Part shown: positions 8,651 to 16,136 of the stretch, one piece after another
Position numbering within the stretch: the stretch's first letter is position 1
How the letters are laid out: each line of letters opens with the position of its first letter
Origin: an uncultured Eubacterium sp.
Lineage (GTDB): Bacteria; Bacillota; Clostridia; Lachnospirales; Lachnospiraceae
DNA: 64,000 bases
Direction of reading: 5' to 3'
Assembly (NCBI GenBank): GCA_948579355.1
Contig: CAPAOV010000013.1
Coordinates: forward strand, 4,741 to 68,740
Program-made: the position numbers and the translations under genes
Notes under the pieces: generated by a model
The model's database searches: none
What the model was told of the DNA's origin: nothing
Seen by the model: the letters and a program-made list of their open reading frames with translations, nothing else

Positions 8651-9604
8651 CTATACACTCAAATATTTTACTATCAAATTTTCAATATCTTCTTTCTCCA
8701 AAAAATGTACTGCACCATAAAAGCCTTTAGGAATTTTATATCGAATCTTTTCTTTTGCATTTGATGTAAATCTACCACTTATTATAATATATAACTCAGA
8801 AATAAAACATTGTTTATTTTCATCCTTAAGAGAAAATGGCATTTCAAACGCATCTTTAATTTGATAAATTATATTATCAATTTGTGAATTTACCCCACCT
8901 TCTATATTTCCAGCTTTTACTTGAACACCACAATATCTGATTTTACCTATTTTGGTCATTTCAGATAATATATAATCTTTACCAAATTCTCTTACACCAT
9001 GATTAAAAATAATACCTTCAAATCCCATATGCCTAAATAACGGTGTTAGAATCTCTTTACAAAATATCTTTTCGCTTACTAAATGTCTTTTTTCCAACAA
9101 ATATCTTCCAAGTCCCATTTTCGTACTTTCTAGAAGCTCGTTAACTTCTTCTGCAAAACTAATAACATTCTTTTCTAAATCATAACTTGAAGGAAGAAAC
9201 TTCTCCAACCATATAAACGCCTCTTCGCCAAGTTCATAATAGTTAATTTTAATACTATTGTAATATTTTAACTGTTTCTTTAATTCATCCAAAAAATCAT
9301 TTAGTCCCCACTTATCATCACGAACTTTATCTACTAACTCTACACTTGCTATAACTGATATTTGACTATCTCTAATTTCAAAGTATAAGTATAAAATCGA
9401 CTTTAATTGAACAAATGGCACTTTTTCTTTGTCAATATTATACCGCACATTTATACTAATGCTTTCATTCATATGCTTTTTCATTCTATCAAAGCTACAA
9501 TCTATCTCAATCATATCATCATCTAAAGCACAAAAATACAATTCTCCCTCGTCGTCTATTACTTTCCTTGGATATTGCTTATTATCTTTATAAACTCTTA
9601 GCAT
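8651..9604 (-). CDS. PD-(D/E)XK restriction-endonuclease-like protein
   Basis: The 317-residue protein is not a known named family to me. Near residues 205-235 it has REFGKDYILSE followed by YCGVQVKAGNI, the E-GKD-QVK pattern of Mrr-like PD-(D/E)XK nucleases. NSQIDNIIYQIKDAFEMPF and SELYIIISGRFT follow, as in related restriction-like proteins. The first 190 residues are strand-rich and unassigned. It starts 17 bp after the rlmD 3' fragment, with AGGAG nine bases before the ATG, and precedes the DUF1016 gene. The two probably form one functional pair. It is markedly AT-rich. Nuclease function is inferred from the motif only. Confidence 0.65.
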   Translation of the reverse strand: MLRVYKDNKQYPRKVIDDEGELYFCALDDDMIEIDCSFDRMKKHMNESISINVRYNIDKEKVPFVQLKSILYLYFEIRDSQISVIASVELVDKVRDDKWGLNDFLDELKKQLKYYNSIKINYYELGEEAFIWLEKFLPSSYDLEKNVISFAEEVNELLESTKMGLGRYLLEKRHLVSEKIFCKEILTPLFRHMGFEGIIFNHGVREFGKDYILSEMTKIGKIRYCGVQVKAGNIEGGVNSQIDNIIYQIKDAFEMPFSLKDENKQCFISELYIIISGRFTSNAKEKIRYKIPKGFYGAVHFLEKEDIENLIVKYLSV

Positions 9605-9621
9605 TTTCTAATTCTCCTACT

Positions 9622-9972
9622 TCAGTGTATAGTTCCAAAATACTTCAAAGCATCCCTTATCGCTTCCGCTTTCTCCGCCGTCGGATGCTTCCTCGGCTGT
9701 TTCAATTCCTCTACCGCATTCGGAGCATCATACATCGGCAATCCTAACTCCCTCTTTACCTCTGCGATATATGCGGTATGTACTTTGAAGCCGTATTTCG
9801 CTTCTATGTACTCCTTAATCATCTTGTATGTAACTCGCTCTTTCGGCTTGTACGCTTCGGCTCTCTTGGCGATATTATCAAGCGGCACTTTGCCCTCACC
9901 CTCGCCAAACTCGACTTTTACGTTGATTACGCTATCAGGTTTTTTGTGGGAAAGCATTACAACCGTCTCCAC
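9622..9972 (-). pseudogene. Second copy of the rlmD 3' module (no methyltransferase part)
   Basis: This 116-codon frame repeats residues 459-570 of the intact RlmD at 12401-14161, with one amino-acid change (R for K before DALKYF) and about 11 base differences in ~340 by my count. Homology starts exactly at the core CATGTGGAGACG and stops after ALKYF, where both copies diverge. There is no clear ribosome site before its GTG, and the upstream side is terminal repeat B, so it is probably a non-functional trace of a former rlmD 3' end. Most changes are silent, which suggests it was recently part of a translated gene or copied from one. Confidence 0.85.
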
Positions 9973-10114
9973 ATGAGTATCAAATTAGAACATATCCCCA
10001 CAAAATTGCGGAAATATGGGCAATATTTTTACAGTACGATTACTGTTCGTGCAACCCTTTTCCCACAAATATAAAGATTCCATCATTTTTGCACCACCCC
10101 GATGCAAAATTTAA
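9971..10114. repeat. Cassette terminal repeat, copy B
   Basis: This is the counterpart of copy A and abuts the rlmD 3' fragment at the core CATGTG. It ends in the hairpin TTTTGCA-nine bases-TGCAAAA and has an internal inverted repeat ACAGT-acgatt-ACTGT that copy A has partly lost. A 33-codon plus-strand frame (9973-10074, MSIKLEHIPTKLRKY) starts at the core. It ends the proximal unit, 17 bp after the methyltransferase stop codon. Position and conserved hairpins recall recombination sites that end gene cassettes; a terminator role is also possible, although no U-tract follows. Confidence 0.8.
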
Positions 10115-10130
10115 ATAAAGGTCATTTTGT

Positions 10131-10880
10131 TCATAATAAAACCCTTTTTATCCCCAATCTATTTTCAATTTTACATATGTATTCTTCTGACACATCACAT
10201 ACAATACTTTTTCTCCCGCTCTTTTTTGCTACCGCTGCTGTTGTTCCAGAACCAGCCATAGGATCAAATATTATTTCGTCCTTTAGTGTAGCCATTGAAA
10301 TCAATTTTTCAAAAACTGCCTCCGGTTTTTGTGATGGATGACCTGTCTGCTCCTTTTTCCCCACAAATCCTATTATTAAAGGAGCTTCTATTACTGTCGG
10401 TGGTCCAGGAATATAACGCATTTTACCATTCGCAAGTTTTTCTTTCTGTTCATCATTTAAAAAATGCTCTGGATGTAACGAAAATCCCTCCCGTGTAAAT
10501 TGTAAACAAGCGTTTTGACTAGACCTCCACCCACGTATGACAGAAGGACAATTTTTATAATACCAAGTTAGCCATGAAGATAATTTAAAACCCATAGGAG
10601 CATATCTCACATATGGTCCTATAATTTCAGGAAACCCCCATAAATAAATTAAGTCCGAAAAATTAGCAGATTTATTAAGGAGCTTTTTTATAAACTTATC
10701 ATATTCCTGTACTGGTAATTCTCCACCAACGCCTTTATTGTACCACGGATCTAACATGGTACAAGTAACACGCACTTCGCTTCTTCTAATAATTTCCATA
10801 GATTCGAAAACATCCATTGGTGGAAGAATAACAATCCCCTCTTTTTGGAGTGCTCTATTTATTTTTTCTTTTCTTGTCAT
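10131..10880 (-). CDS. DNA methyltransferase, N4-cytosine or N6-adenine, beta-class
   Basis: The 249-residue enzyme should methylate an exocyclic amino group in DNA with S-adenosylmethionine. Motif IV reads TCMLDPWYNKGVGG near the N-terminus; motif I reads IFDPMAGSGTTAAVAKKSGR near the C-terminus, followed by SIVCDVSEEYI. The order IV before I is that of beta-class enzymes such as PvuII methylase. A Q-TGHPSQKPEAVFEKLI block (motif X) precedes motif I. GAGGAG lies nine bases before the ATG at 10880, preferred over an upstream in-frame start. It follows the putative restriction gene by 19 bp and forms a restriction-modification pair. DPWY is a less common form of DPPY. The recognition sequence cannot be read from the protein. 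Confidence 0.88.
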   Translation of the reverse strand: MTRKEKINRALQKEGIVILPPMDVFESMEIIRRSEVRVTCTMLDPWYNKGVGGELPVQEYDKFIKKLLNKSANFSDLIYLWGFPEIIGPYVRYAPMGFKLSSWLTWYYKNCPSVIRGWRSSQNACLQFTREGFSLHPEHFLNDEQKEKLANGKMRYIPGPPTVIEAPLIIGFVGKKEQTGHPSQKPEAVFEKLISMATLKDEIIFDPMAGSGTTAAVAKKSGRKSIVCDVSEEYICKIENRLGIKRVLL

Positions 10881-10899
10881 TAAAATAATCTCCTCGTTT

Positions 10900-12420
10900 T
10901 TACTTAGCAACCACAAATTTTCTATCTATTAGCCACTGTATATCATCAAAGACTACTTGAATATTTGTCCATTCTTCCGTAAGTCTTGGAATCTCTTGTA
11001 ATATTCTTGAAATCAAATTATTTTGCGGCATTCCCCAGCAAACCCCATATCCTGGAACTAATAAATTCCCAGTAACCTGATCCGTCGGAATTGCTGTCCC
11101 AAAATTAGCCAAACAATCTAATAAACAGTATCTTCTAACAATAGGATTTCTTGATTTCATAATACACAATTTATCTTCTCTCAGTTCTATTATCCCATTC
11201 TCTATTGCTTCATAAATGCTTTTCTTAATTTCTGCCTTCTCATATCCGTCATTTTGTAAAAACATTTCCACATCTACAACATTGCCGCCTGTCGCAAAAA
11301 TAGCATGTTCTATTTCCAGTGCCGTAAGAAAGCAAATTTCTTGGAACCCTCTTCTTAGTTTTATAGATGCTGTCCTAATTTGAAAAAAATTATATGTAGA
11401 ATTTTTAGCAATCATTTTTCGTAAGTCTCCATTTAAAGAAGAATAATAACCCGCTCCGTCTAAATATTCCATAAAAACTGCTTCAGGATATTTCTTCAAT
11501 GTAATTGCACGAGTACTATCAGTTTGGTCTACTACTTTGTGAGAAACACTTCCTGAATCCCCAGCATAAAATTGGCATTGAACAAATATCTTTCCACCCT
11601 CATTTCTTGATTTATATGGAAGTATAAAATCATATTTCCGTTTCTTTAAATTGTCCTTAGTTTCTGTCTCACCAAAAAAATCTCCAAGCGTTACATCTTG
11701 TTCGTTATAATCAAACCCAGCAATCATTCCCCATTCATCCATATATTTTCTTAAAATCAATTCAGGAACATGACCTTGCGTAGCCGTAATAGACCCTCGT
11801 GACTGAAATGTGACAATAGGACTCATAAATGCCTCTGCACACCCTTTTTCTCGCATGGTTATATAGGATACACCCAAAGACCATAATTGTTTCGCATAAC
11901 TTTCATCTGACACAAGAATCTGAAAGAAACTCTTCAACAATTCTTCTTGTTCTTTTGGATAATTCTTTAATGAAACTACCGTTCTTATCACTGCCTCAGA
12001 CCCAAAAGTTCTAGGTAAATCTTTATACTCTAGCTTTTTCTTTGAGGATACCTTAGGAATTTTATCCTTTTCTAAAACTGTTTTCATATAAACAGGAAAT
12101 TGGCACTTTATATTATTATCTGTTTTTCCCGTTGCAAAGTATAAAACCCCACAAATACTTTCCAAAAATGATGTCGCTTCAGCCATCTCTTTATCATTTA
12201 TAATTGGAATTAATTTCTCAGCCAAATTATTGGCAGAACACAATTGTATATCCCTAAAGTCATTTGATAACAAAGCAACACCGTCAAATCCATTAATGAT
12301 TTTTTGTAAATCTACTTTAAATTGTTCTGCTTCTCTAATTTCGCCCAATGATGGTGTTATCCAAAAATCAAACTCAGATAATTTTTCATCTAGATCAGCA
12401 TCATATGTTTTTAATTTCAT
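10900..12420 (-). CDS. Putative type II restriction endonuclease, partner of the methyltransferase
   Basis: I do not recognise a named family. The 506-residue protein lies immediately upstream of a DNA methyltransferase and has a plausible nuclease core: KYDFILPYKSRNEGGKIFVQCQFYAG, with Asp followed by a QCQ in place of the usual (D/E)xK. GSVSHKVVDQTDSTRA follows. Its C-terminal third (about residues 380-440) looks like a winged-helix segment. The start at 12420 has AGAGGA eight bases upstream and overlaps the rlmD stop by 20 bp, so translation is probably coupled to rlmD. The restriction role is inferred from the pairing and the motif. Confidence 0.6.
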   Translation of the reverse strand: MKLKTYDADLDEKLSEFDFWITPSLGEIREAEQFKVDLQKIINGFDGVALLSNDFRDIQLCSANNLAEKLIPIINDKEMAEATSFLESICGVLYFATGKTDNNIKCQFPVYMKTVLEKDKIPKVSSKKKLEYKDLPRTFGSEAVIRTVVSLKNYPKEQEELLKSFFQILVSDESYAKQLWSLGVSYITMREKGCAEAFMSPIVTFQSRGSITATQGHVPELILRKYMDEWGMIAGFDYNEQDVTLGDFFGETETKDNLKKRKYDFILPYKSRNEGGKIFVQCQFYAGDSGSVSHKVVDQTDSTRAITLKKYPEAVFMEYLDGAGYYSSLNGDLRKMIAKNSTYNFFQIRTASIKLRRGFQEICFLTALEIEHAIFATGGNVVDVEMFLQNDGYEKAEIKKSIYEAIENGIIELREDKLCIMKSRNPIVRRYCLLDCLANFGTAIPTDQVTGNLLVPGYGVCWGMPQNNLISRILQEIPRLTEEWTNIQVVFDDIQWLIDRKFVVAK

Positions 12421-14161
12421 TCTTATTTTCCTCTCTTTTATTCCAAATCTCAAAATACTTCAACGCATCCTTTATCGCTTCCGCTTTCTCCGCCGTCGGA
12501 TGTTTCCTCGGCTGTTTCAATTCCTCTACCGCATTAGGAGCATCATACATCGGCAATCCTAACTCCCTCTTTACCTCTGCGATATATGCGGTATGTACTT
12601 TGAAGCCATACTTCGCTTCTATGTACTCCTTAATCATCTTGTATGTAACTCGCTCTTTCGGCTTGTACGCTTCGGCTCTCTTGGCAATATTATCAAGCGG
12701 CACTTTGCCCTCACCCTCGCCAAACTCGACTTTTACGTTGATTACGCTGTCGGGTTTTTTGTGGGAAAGCATTACTACCGTCTCCACGTGTCCCCCCTGC
12801 GGAAACATATCCACCGCTCTCACCTTTTTCACCTCATACCCCTCTGCCCCGAGCATTTTCACATCTCTTGCGAGCGTTGCCGGGTCGCAGCTTACATAGA
12901 CAATTTTCTCCGGTTCCATCTGCACGATTGTGTGGAGCAATTTTGCATCACAGCCTTTACGCGGCGGGTCGACGACAATGACATCGGCTTTTGTTTCTCC
13001 CTGTTTTGTCAGATTACTCACGACATCCTCTGCGGCGCCGCAATAAAAATCAGCGTTAGTGATTGCATTTAAACGGGCGTTTGCCTTTGCGTTTTCAATA
13101 GCCTCCGGTACGATTTCCACGCCTATCACGCGGCCGCTTTTTTTCAGGGGTGTCTGCGAGGCAAGAAAGAGAGAAATCGTTCCAATGCCGCAGTACAAAT
13201 CCCAGACGGTCTCGCCGCCCTGCAAATCGGCGAATTGGCGGACGGTCTGATACAATTTTTCTGTCTGTATCGGATTCACCTGATAGAAAGACAGGGGGGA
13301 AATCTGGTATTTCACCCCTCCAATCGTATCTTCAATGACCGGAGAGCCCCACAACAGTTCTGTCTCGGGGCCGAGAATGACATTCGTGCGGCTTGTATTG
13401 CGGTTCAGGCAGATGCTTGTCATCCCCTCTATCTGTTTGAGCATTTCTGTAAGCTCGGAGGCGTGGGGCAGGGAGGTTCCATTGATGACAAGGCAGACCA
13501 TCATCTGCTTTGTATGATATCCCCGACGCACATAGATGTGGCGGACGAGACCTTTGTGTTCGGCTTCTCTATAGGCGGGAATGGAATAAGTCTGCATAAA
13601 ATCTATGATGAGGGAGACGGCTTTGTTGATTAACGGATGCTGGATTTGGCAGTCGTCTGCCGGAATGAGGCGGTGGCTGTGTCCGGCAAAAAAACCGGTG
13701 ACGGGATTGCCCTGCTCGTCGCTGCGCACCGGAAACTGCGCCTTGTTGCGATAGTGCCACGGCTCCGCCGCCACGCCGACGTCATCGGAATGCATGCCGA
13801 GAAGCGGCAGGCATTCTACCTTGTCCATATCCACACCACCAATGCGCACAAGGCAGTCGCGCACTTTCTTTTCCTTAAAGACAAGTTGGCCCGCGTAATC
13901 CATATGCTGCAACGTACAGCCGCCGCAGGCGACGGCTGACGGACAGAGCGGGGTTGTCCGATGAGGTGAGGGCTCTATCGCTTCCAGCAAACGGGCGAAG
14001 CCATATTGTTTTTTTAGTTTCATAATGCGCACGCGAACCGTTTCTCCTGCTAAAGCACCTTTTACAAAGAGGGCATAACCATCTGCATGACCAATGCCCT
14101 CTCCATCCTTACCCATATCTTCAATTTTTAAGATTAATGTGTCATTCTTTTTATAATTCAC
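12401..14161 (-). CDS. rlmD: 23S rRNA (uracil-5-)-methyltransferase RlmD-like, with C-terminal extension
   Basis: The enzyme makes 5-methyluridine in 23S rRNA (or a related RNA). The 586 residues comprise a TRAM domain (about 1-60), cysteines of an iron-sulfur cluster (C73, C79, C82 in CPSAVACGGC), a SAM-binding core (VWDLYCGIGTISLFLA), and the catalytic block VVDPPRKGCD then YVSCDPATLARD. Family proteins normally end just after HVETVVLLS, here at about 458-469. A ~100-residue lysine-rich extension, ending DALKYF, plus a 16-residue tail follow. The extension is duplicated in the island and is best read as brought in by the inserted element. The start is a GTG with GAGG seven bases upstream, two bases after the yhaM stop. 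Confidence 0.92.
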   Translation of the reverse strand: MNYKKNDTLILKIEDMGKDGEGIGHADGYALFVKGALAGETVRVRIMKLKKQYGFARLLEAIEPSPHRTTPLCPSAVACGGCTLQHMDYAGQLVFKEKKVRDCLVRIGGVDMDKVECLPLLGMHSDDVGVAAEPWHYRNKAQFPVRSDEQGNPVTGFFAGHSHRLIPADDCQIQHPLINKAVSLIIDFMQTYSIPAYREAEHKGLVRHIYVRRGYHTKQMMVCLVINGTSLPHASELTEMLKQIEGMTSICLNRNTSRTNVILGPETELLWGSPVIEDTIGGVKYQISPLSFYQVNPIQTEKLYQTVRQFADLQGGETVWDLYCGIGTISLFLASQTPLKKSGRVIGVEIVPEAIENAKANARLNAITNADFYCGAAEDVVSNLTKQGETKADVIVVDPPRKGCDAKLLHTIVQMEPEKIVYVSCDPATLARDVKMLGAEGYEVKKVRAVDMFPQGGHVETVVMLSHKKPDSVINVKVEFGEGEGKVPLDNIAKRAEAYKPKERVTYKMIKEYIEAKYGFKVHTAYIAEVKRELGLPMYDAPNAVEELKQPRKHPTAEKAEAIKDALKYFEIWNKREENKNEIKNI

Positions 14162-14163
14162 GG

Positions 14164-15111
14164 TTAGTCCTCTTGCGATGTCTTTCTGAGATTGCTCTCA
14201 AACATACGATTATAGCCAAGCCATTCCGTTCCGCTGCCTGCGCTCTGGAAAATTTCTTTGAGCGTCTGCAGCTTGGCGTCCGTAGTATCTGCCATATGTA
14301 ACGCTAACGCTTCCACAATCGCCGGAACTTTCGGCGAACCAAATTCCAACTTACCGTGATGGGCTAAAATGCAATGTACGAGCTCGTTTTTCAGTTTGGC
14401 AGGAAAGCCGGAAATCTTCGCTGCCGCATTTTCCATTTCGCGGGCGCCAATATAAATATGTCCCAGCATCTGTCCGTCATCGGTGTAACTATTTTGCGGA
14501 AAATCAGAAATTTCCTGAATCTTTCCCATATCATGGAACAGGGCCGCCGTAATCAGCAAATCGCGATGAAGAATCGGATAATTTTCCGCATAAAACTGAC
14601 ACATATTCGTTACGCTCAGCGTGTGCTCGAGAAGACCTCCCATATAGCCGTGATGGACGCTTTTCGCCGCGGAATGTCTTTTGAAATCTTTGATAAACTG
14701 TTCGTCCTGCACAAAATACATCTCCAAAATCTGGCGCAGATAAGTATTTTTAACGCTGGCAACATATTTGAGTATTTCACCAAACATCTTGTCGGTATTT
14801 TTTTCCGTGCACGGTACATAATCTGCGGGATTATATTCTCCCTCGTCGCTGATACGGACGCGGGATATATTCATCTGCAAATTCCCCTGAAAACTGACTA
14901 CCATCCCCTCACAGTGGATATAATTCATGGCGTCAAAACTGGCGATTCCGTTATTCAGTTCCCATATTTTACCGTCCGCAGTACCTGTTTTATCCTGTAA
15001 TATCAAAGAATAGTAAGTCTTGCCGGCCTTTGTTTTCAACACCTGCTTCTGCTTACAAAGATAAGTACCGACAAATTTTTCTCCCTCGCGGTAATCTTTT
15101 AAATAATTCAT
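14164..15111 (-). CDS. yhaM: 3'-5' exoribonuclease YhaM family protein
   Basis: YhaM trims RNA (and single-stranded DNA) from the 3' end. The 315-residue protein has an N-terminal OB-fold (MNYLKDYREGEKFVG to about residue 110) and an HD domain: VHHGYMGGLLEHTLSV, ALFHDMGK, HCILAHHG, HMADTTDAKL. The layout and length match B. subtilis YhaM. GGAGG lies five bases before the ATG at 15111; the longer frame from 15171 lacks a ribosome site. It is two bases upstream of rlmD, so they are co-transcribed. Confidence 0.92.
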   Translation of the reverse strand: MNYLKDYREGEKFVGTYLCKQKQVLKTKAGKTYYSLILQDKTGTADGKIWELNNGIASFDAMNYIHCEGMVVSFQGNLQMNISRVRISDEGEYNPADYVPCTEKNTDKMFGEILKYVASVKNTYLRQILEMYFVQDEQFIKDFKRHSAAKSVHHGYMGGLLEHTLSVTNMCQFYAENYPILHRDLLITAALFHDMGKIQEISDFPQNSYTDDGQMLGHIYIGAREMENAAAKISGFPAKLKNELVHCILAHHGKLEFGSPKVPAIVEALALHMADTTDAKLQTLKEIFQSAGSGTEWLGYNRMFESNLRKTSQED

Positions 15112-15246
15112 GCTGTCCTCCACTCGCGCACGTCTTCCTGTCATATTGTGTGGCGCGCATACTATATTCAAATATAACCTTATGATGTCGGGGCAAAGGG
15201 TATTTTGTCCCGAACGGATACTCCGGACTGCTCGTCCAAAGCAAAC

Positions 15247-15957
15247 TTAATAACGCTTTGTCACGGTAGCAAACGGGCCGTAAATTTTTTTGCCGTTCAC
15301 TTTCTGATAGGCGCGGACTTTAAAACCATATTTCATGCCCCGCACTAAAAACTTGCGCTTATACTTGCGGGATTTGCAAGTTTTGGTCTTACCATATTTC
15401 GTCTTAATCCCCTTGACAAACACTTTTGTATATACCTGATAGCCGCTTGCACGGGCCGTTTTCTTCCACGTAACAGTAAACTTACCGCGGCCCTTTTTCA
15501 CTTTCAGTCCCTTTACCTTGGCGGGTACAAGGGAAACCGATTTCTCGTTCAGACACGAACCGACACGCACCTCTTCACCCTCTGCCATCTGCCACGGTAT
15601 GACCTGATAGATATATGTCTTACCCGCCTCAACGGATGTATCTTCATACATCACTGTACCCTGCACCGAAGCAATATTCTGATATACTCCTTTATTAAGC
15701 TTTCTCATAATATAATAGCCATGTGCATCATTGACTGCATTCCACATAATGGTAACTTTTTTCAAAGATTTATCCTTTTTCACAGAAAGCACGGAAGCCG
15801 CCGCCATTTCCGGCAATGGCTGTGGAACGACAACTGCGCTGCCGCTCGCTGTTCCGGCATTCTCTTCTGCCTGACTTATCTGTCCTCCCATACTGCCAAA
15901 AAATGTTCCGGCCGCCAATACAACAGCCAATCCTCCTGCTATCGCTCTCCTCACCAT
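15247..15957 (-). CDS. Secreted protein with fibronectin type III-like domains
   Basis: The 236-residue protein starts with a signal peptide (MVRRAIAGGLAVVLAAGTFF, cleavage near SQAEE). Two Ig/FN3-like repeats follow: KKVTIMWNAVNDAHGYYIMRK and, near 150-236, GKFTVTWKKTARASGYQVYTK with GMKYGFKVRAYQKVNGKK. Such lysine-rich FN3 modules are common on the surface of gut Clostridia and usually mediate attachment or spacing; no catalytic domain is seen. The start MVRRA has AAGGAG eight bases upstream; longer starts are worse placed. It is transcribed divergently from mutS2, from its own promoter at 15998-16026. Confidence 0.75.
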   Translation of the reverse strand: MVRRAIAGGLAVVLAAGTFFGSMGGQISQAEENAGTASGSAVVVPQPLPEMAAASVLSVKKDKSLKKVTIMWNAVNDAHGYYIMRKLNKGVYQNIASVQGTVMYEDTSVEAGKTYIYQVIPWQMAEGEEVRVGSCLNEKSVSLVPAKVKGLKVKKGRGKFTVTWKKTARASGYQVYTKVFVKGIKTKYGKTKTCKSRKYKRKFLVRGMKYGFKVRAYQKVNGKKIYGPFATVTKRY

Positions 15958-15997
15958 AATCATCTCTCCTTTTTCCATTTCAGACCTGCTTTATCCT

Positions 15998-16026
15998 ATT
16001 TTAACAGAAAGCCATGGCACTTGCAA
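15998..16026 (-). promoter_or_regulatory. Promoter of the FN3-like secreted protein gene
   Basis: On the minus strand TTGCAA (16021-16026) and TAAAAT (15998-16003) are separated by 17 bp, about 40 bp before the start codon. Both boxes are good sigma-A matches, and the promoter is back to back with that of mutS2. Confidence 0.55.
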
Positions 16027-16059
16027 ATATTCCCAAAACTTTTTTAATTTTTTTACCAT

Positions 16060-16088
16060 TTGCGTGAAAAAATGTTGTATACTATAAA
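16060..16088 (+). promoter_or_regulatory. Promoter of mutS2
   Basis: TTGCGT (16060-16065) and TATAAA (16083-16088) have a 17-bp spacer and lie 48 bp before the mutS2 ATG. The sequence between this and the divergent promoter is T-rich, like an UP element. Read by eye. Confidence 0.5.
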
Positions 16089-16136
16089 CCAAATTAAATT
16101 GTGAAGTGGAGACACCTCACAAAGGGGGTTTATGAA

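Larger units (their letters stand above)
7431..12790 (-). mobile_element. Two-unit defence cassette island inserted in the 3' end of rlmD
   Basis: Three near-identical 12-bp cores lie in the same orientation (minus strand): CACGTGGAGACG at 12779-12790, CATGTGGAGACG at 9964-9975 and CATGTTGACACG at 7424-7435. They bound two units of about 2.8 and 2.5 kb. Each unit begins at a core with the ~340-bp rlmD 3' module, carries two genes, and ends with the ~142-bp terminal repeat at the next core. The cargo is visibly more AT-rich than rlmD. No integrase or transposase gene is present, so movement would need an enzyme from elsewhere. That the units move by site-specific recombination is inferred from this geometry; the repeats themselves are directly visible. 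Confidence 0.7.

Noticed and set aside
9973..10074. 33-codon plus-strand frame as a real small protein
   Set aside because: It has no ribosome site, and copy A differs mainly by residue-changing substitutions; treated as part of the terminal repeat.
10091..10110. Terminal-repeat hairpin as a standard Rho-independent terminator
   Set aside because: The 7-8 bp stem is AT-rich and no T-run follows on the minus strand.
7431..10114. Retron or diversity-generating element explaining the repeats
   Set aside because: No reverse transcriptase is present, and the repeats bound whole gene units rather than a variable region.
12348..13633. Plus-strand frames of 130-180 codons opposite rlmD, with similar ones at 9778-10074
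   Set aside because: They are antisense shadows of the rlmD module and recur only because the module is duplicated.
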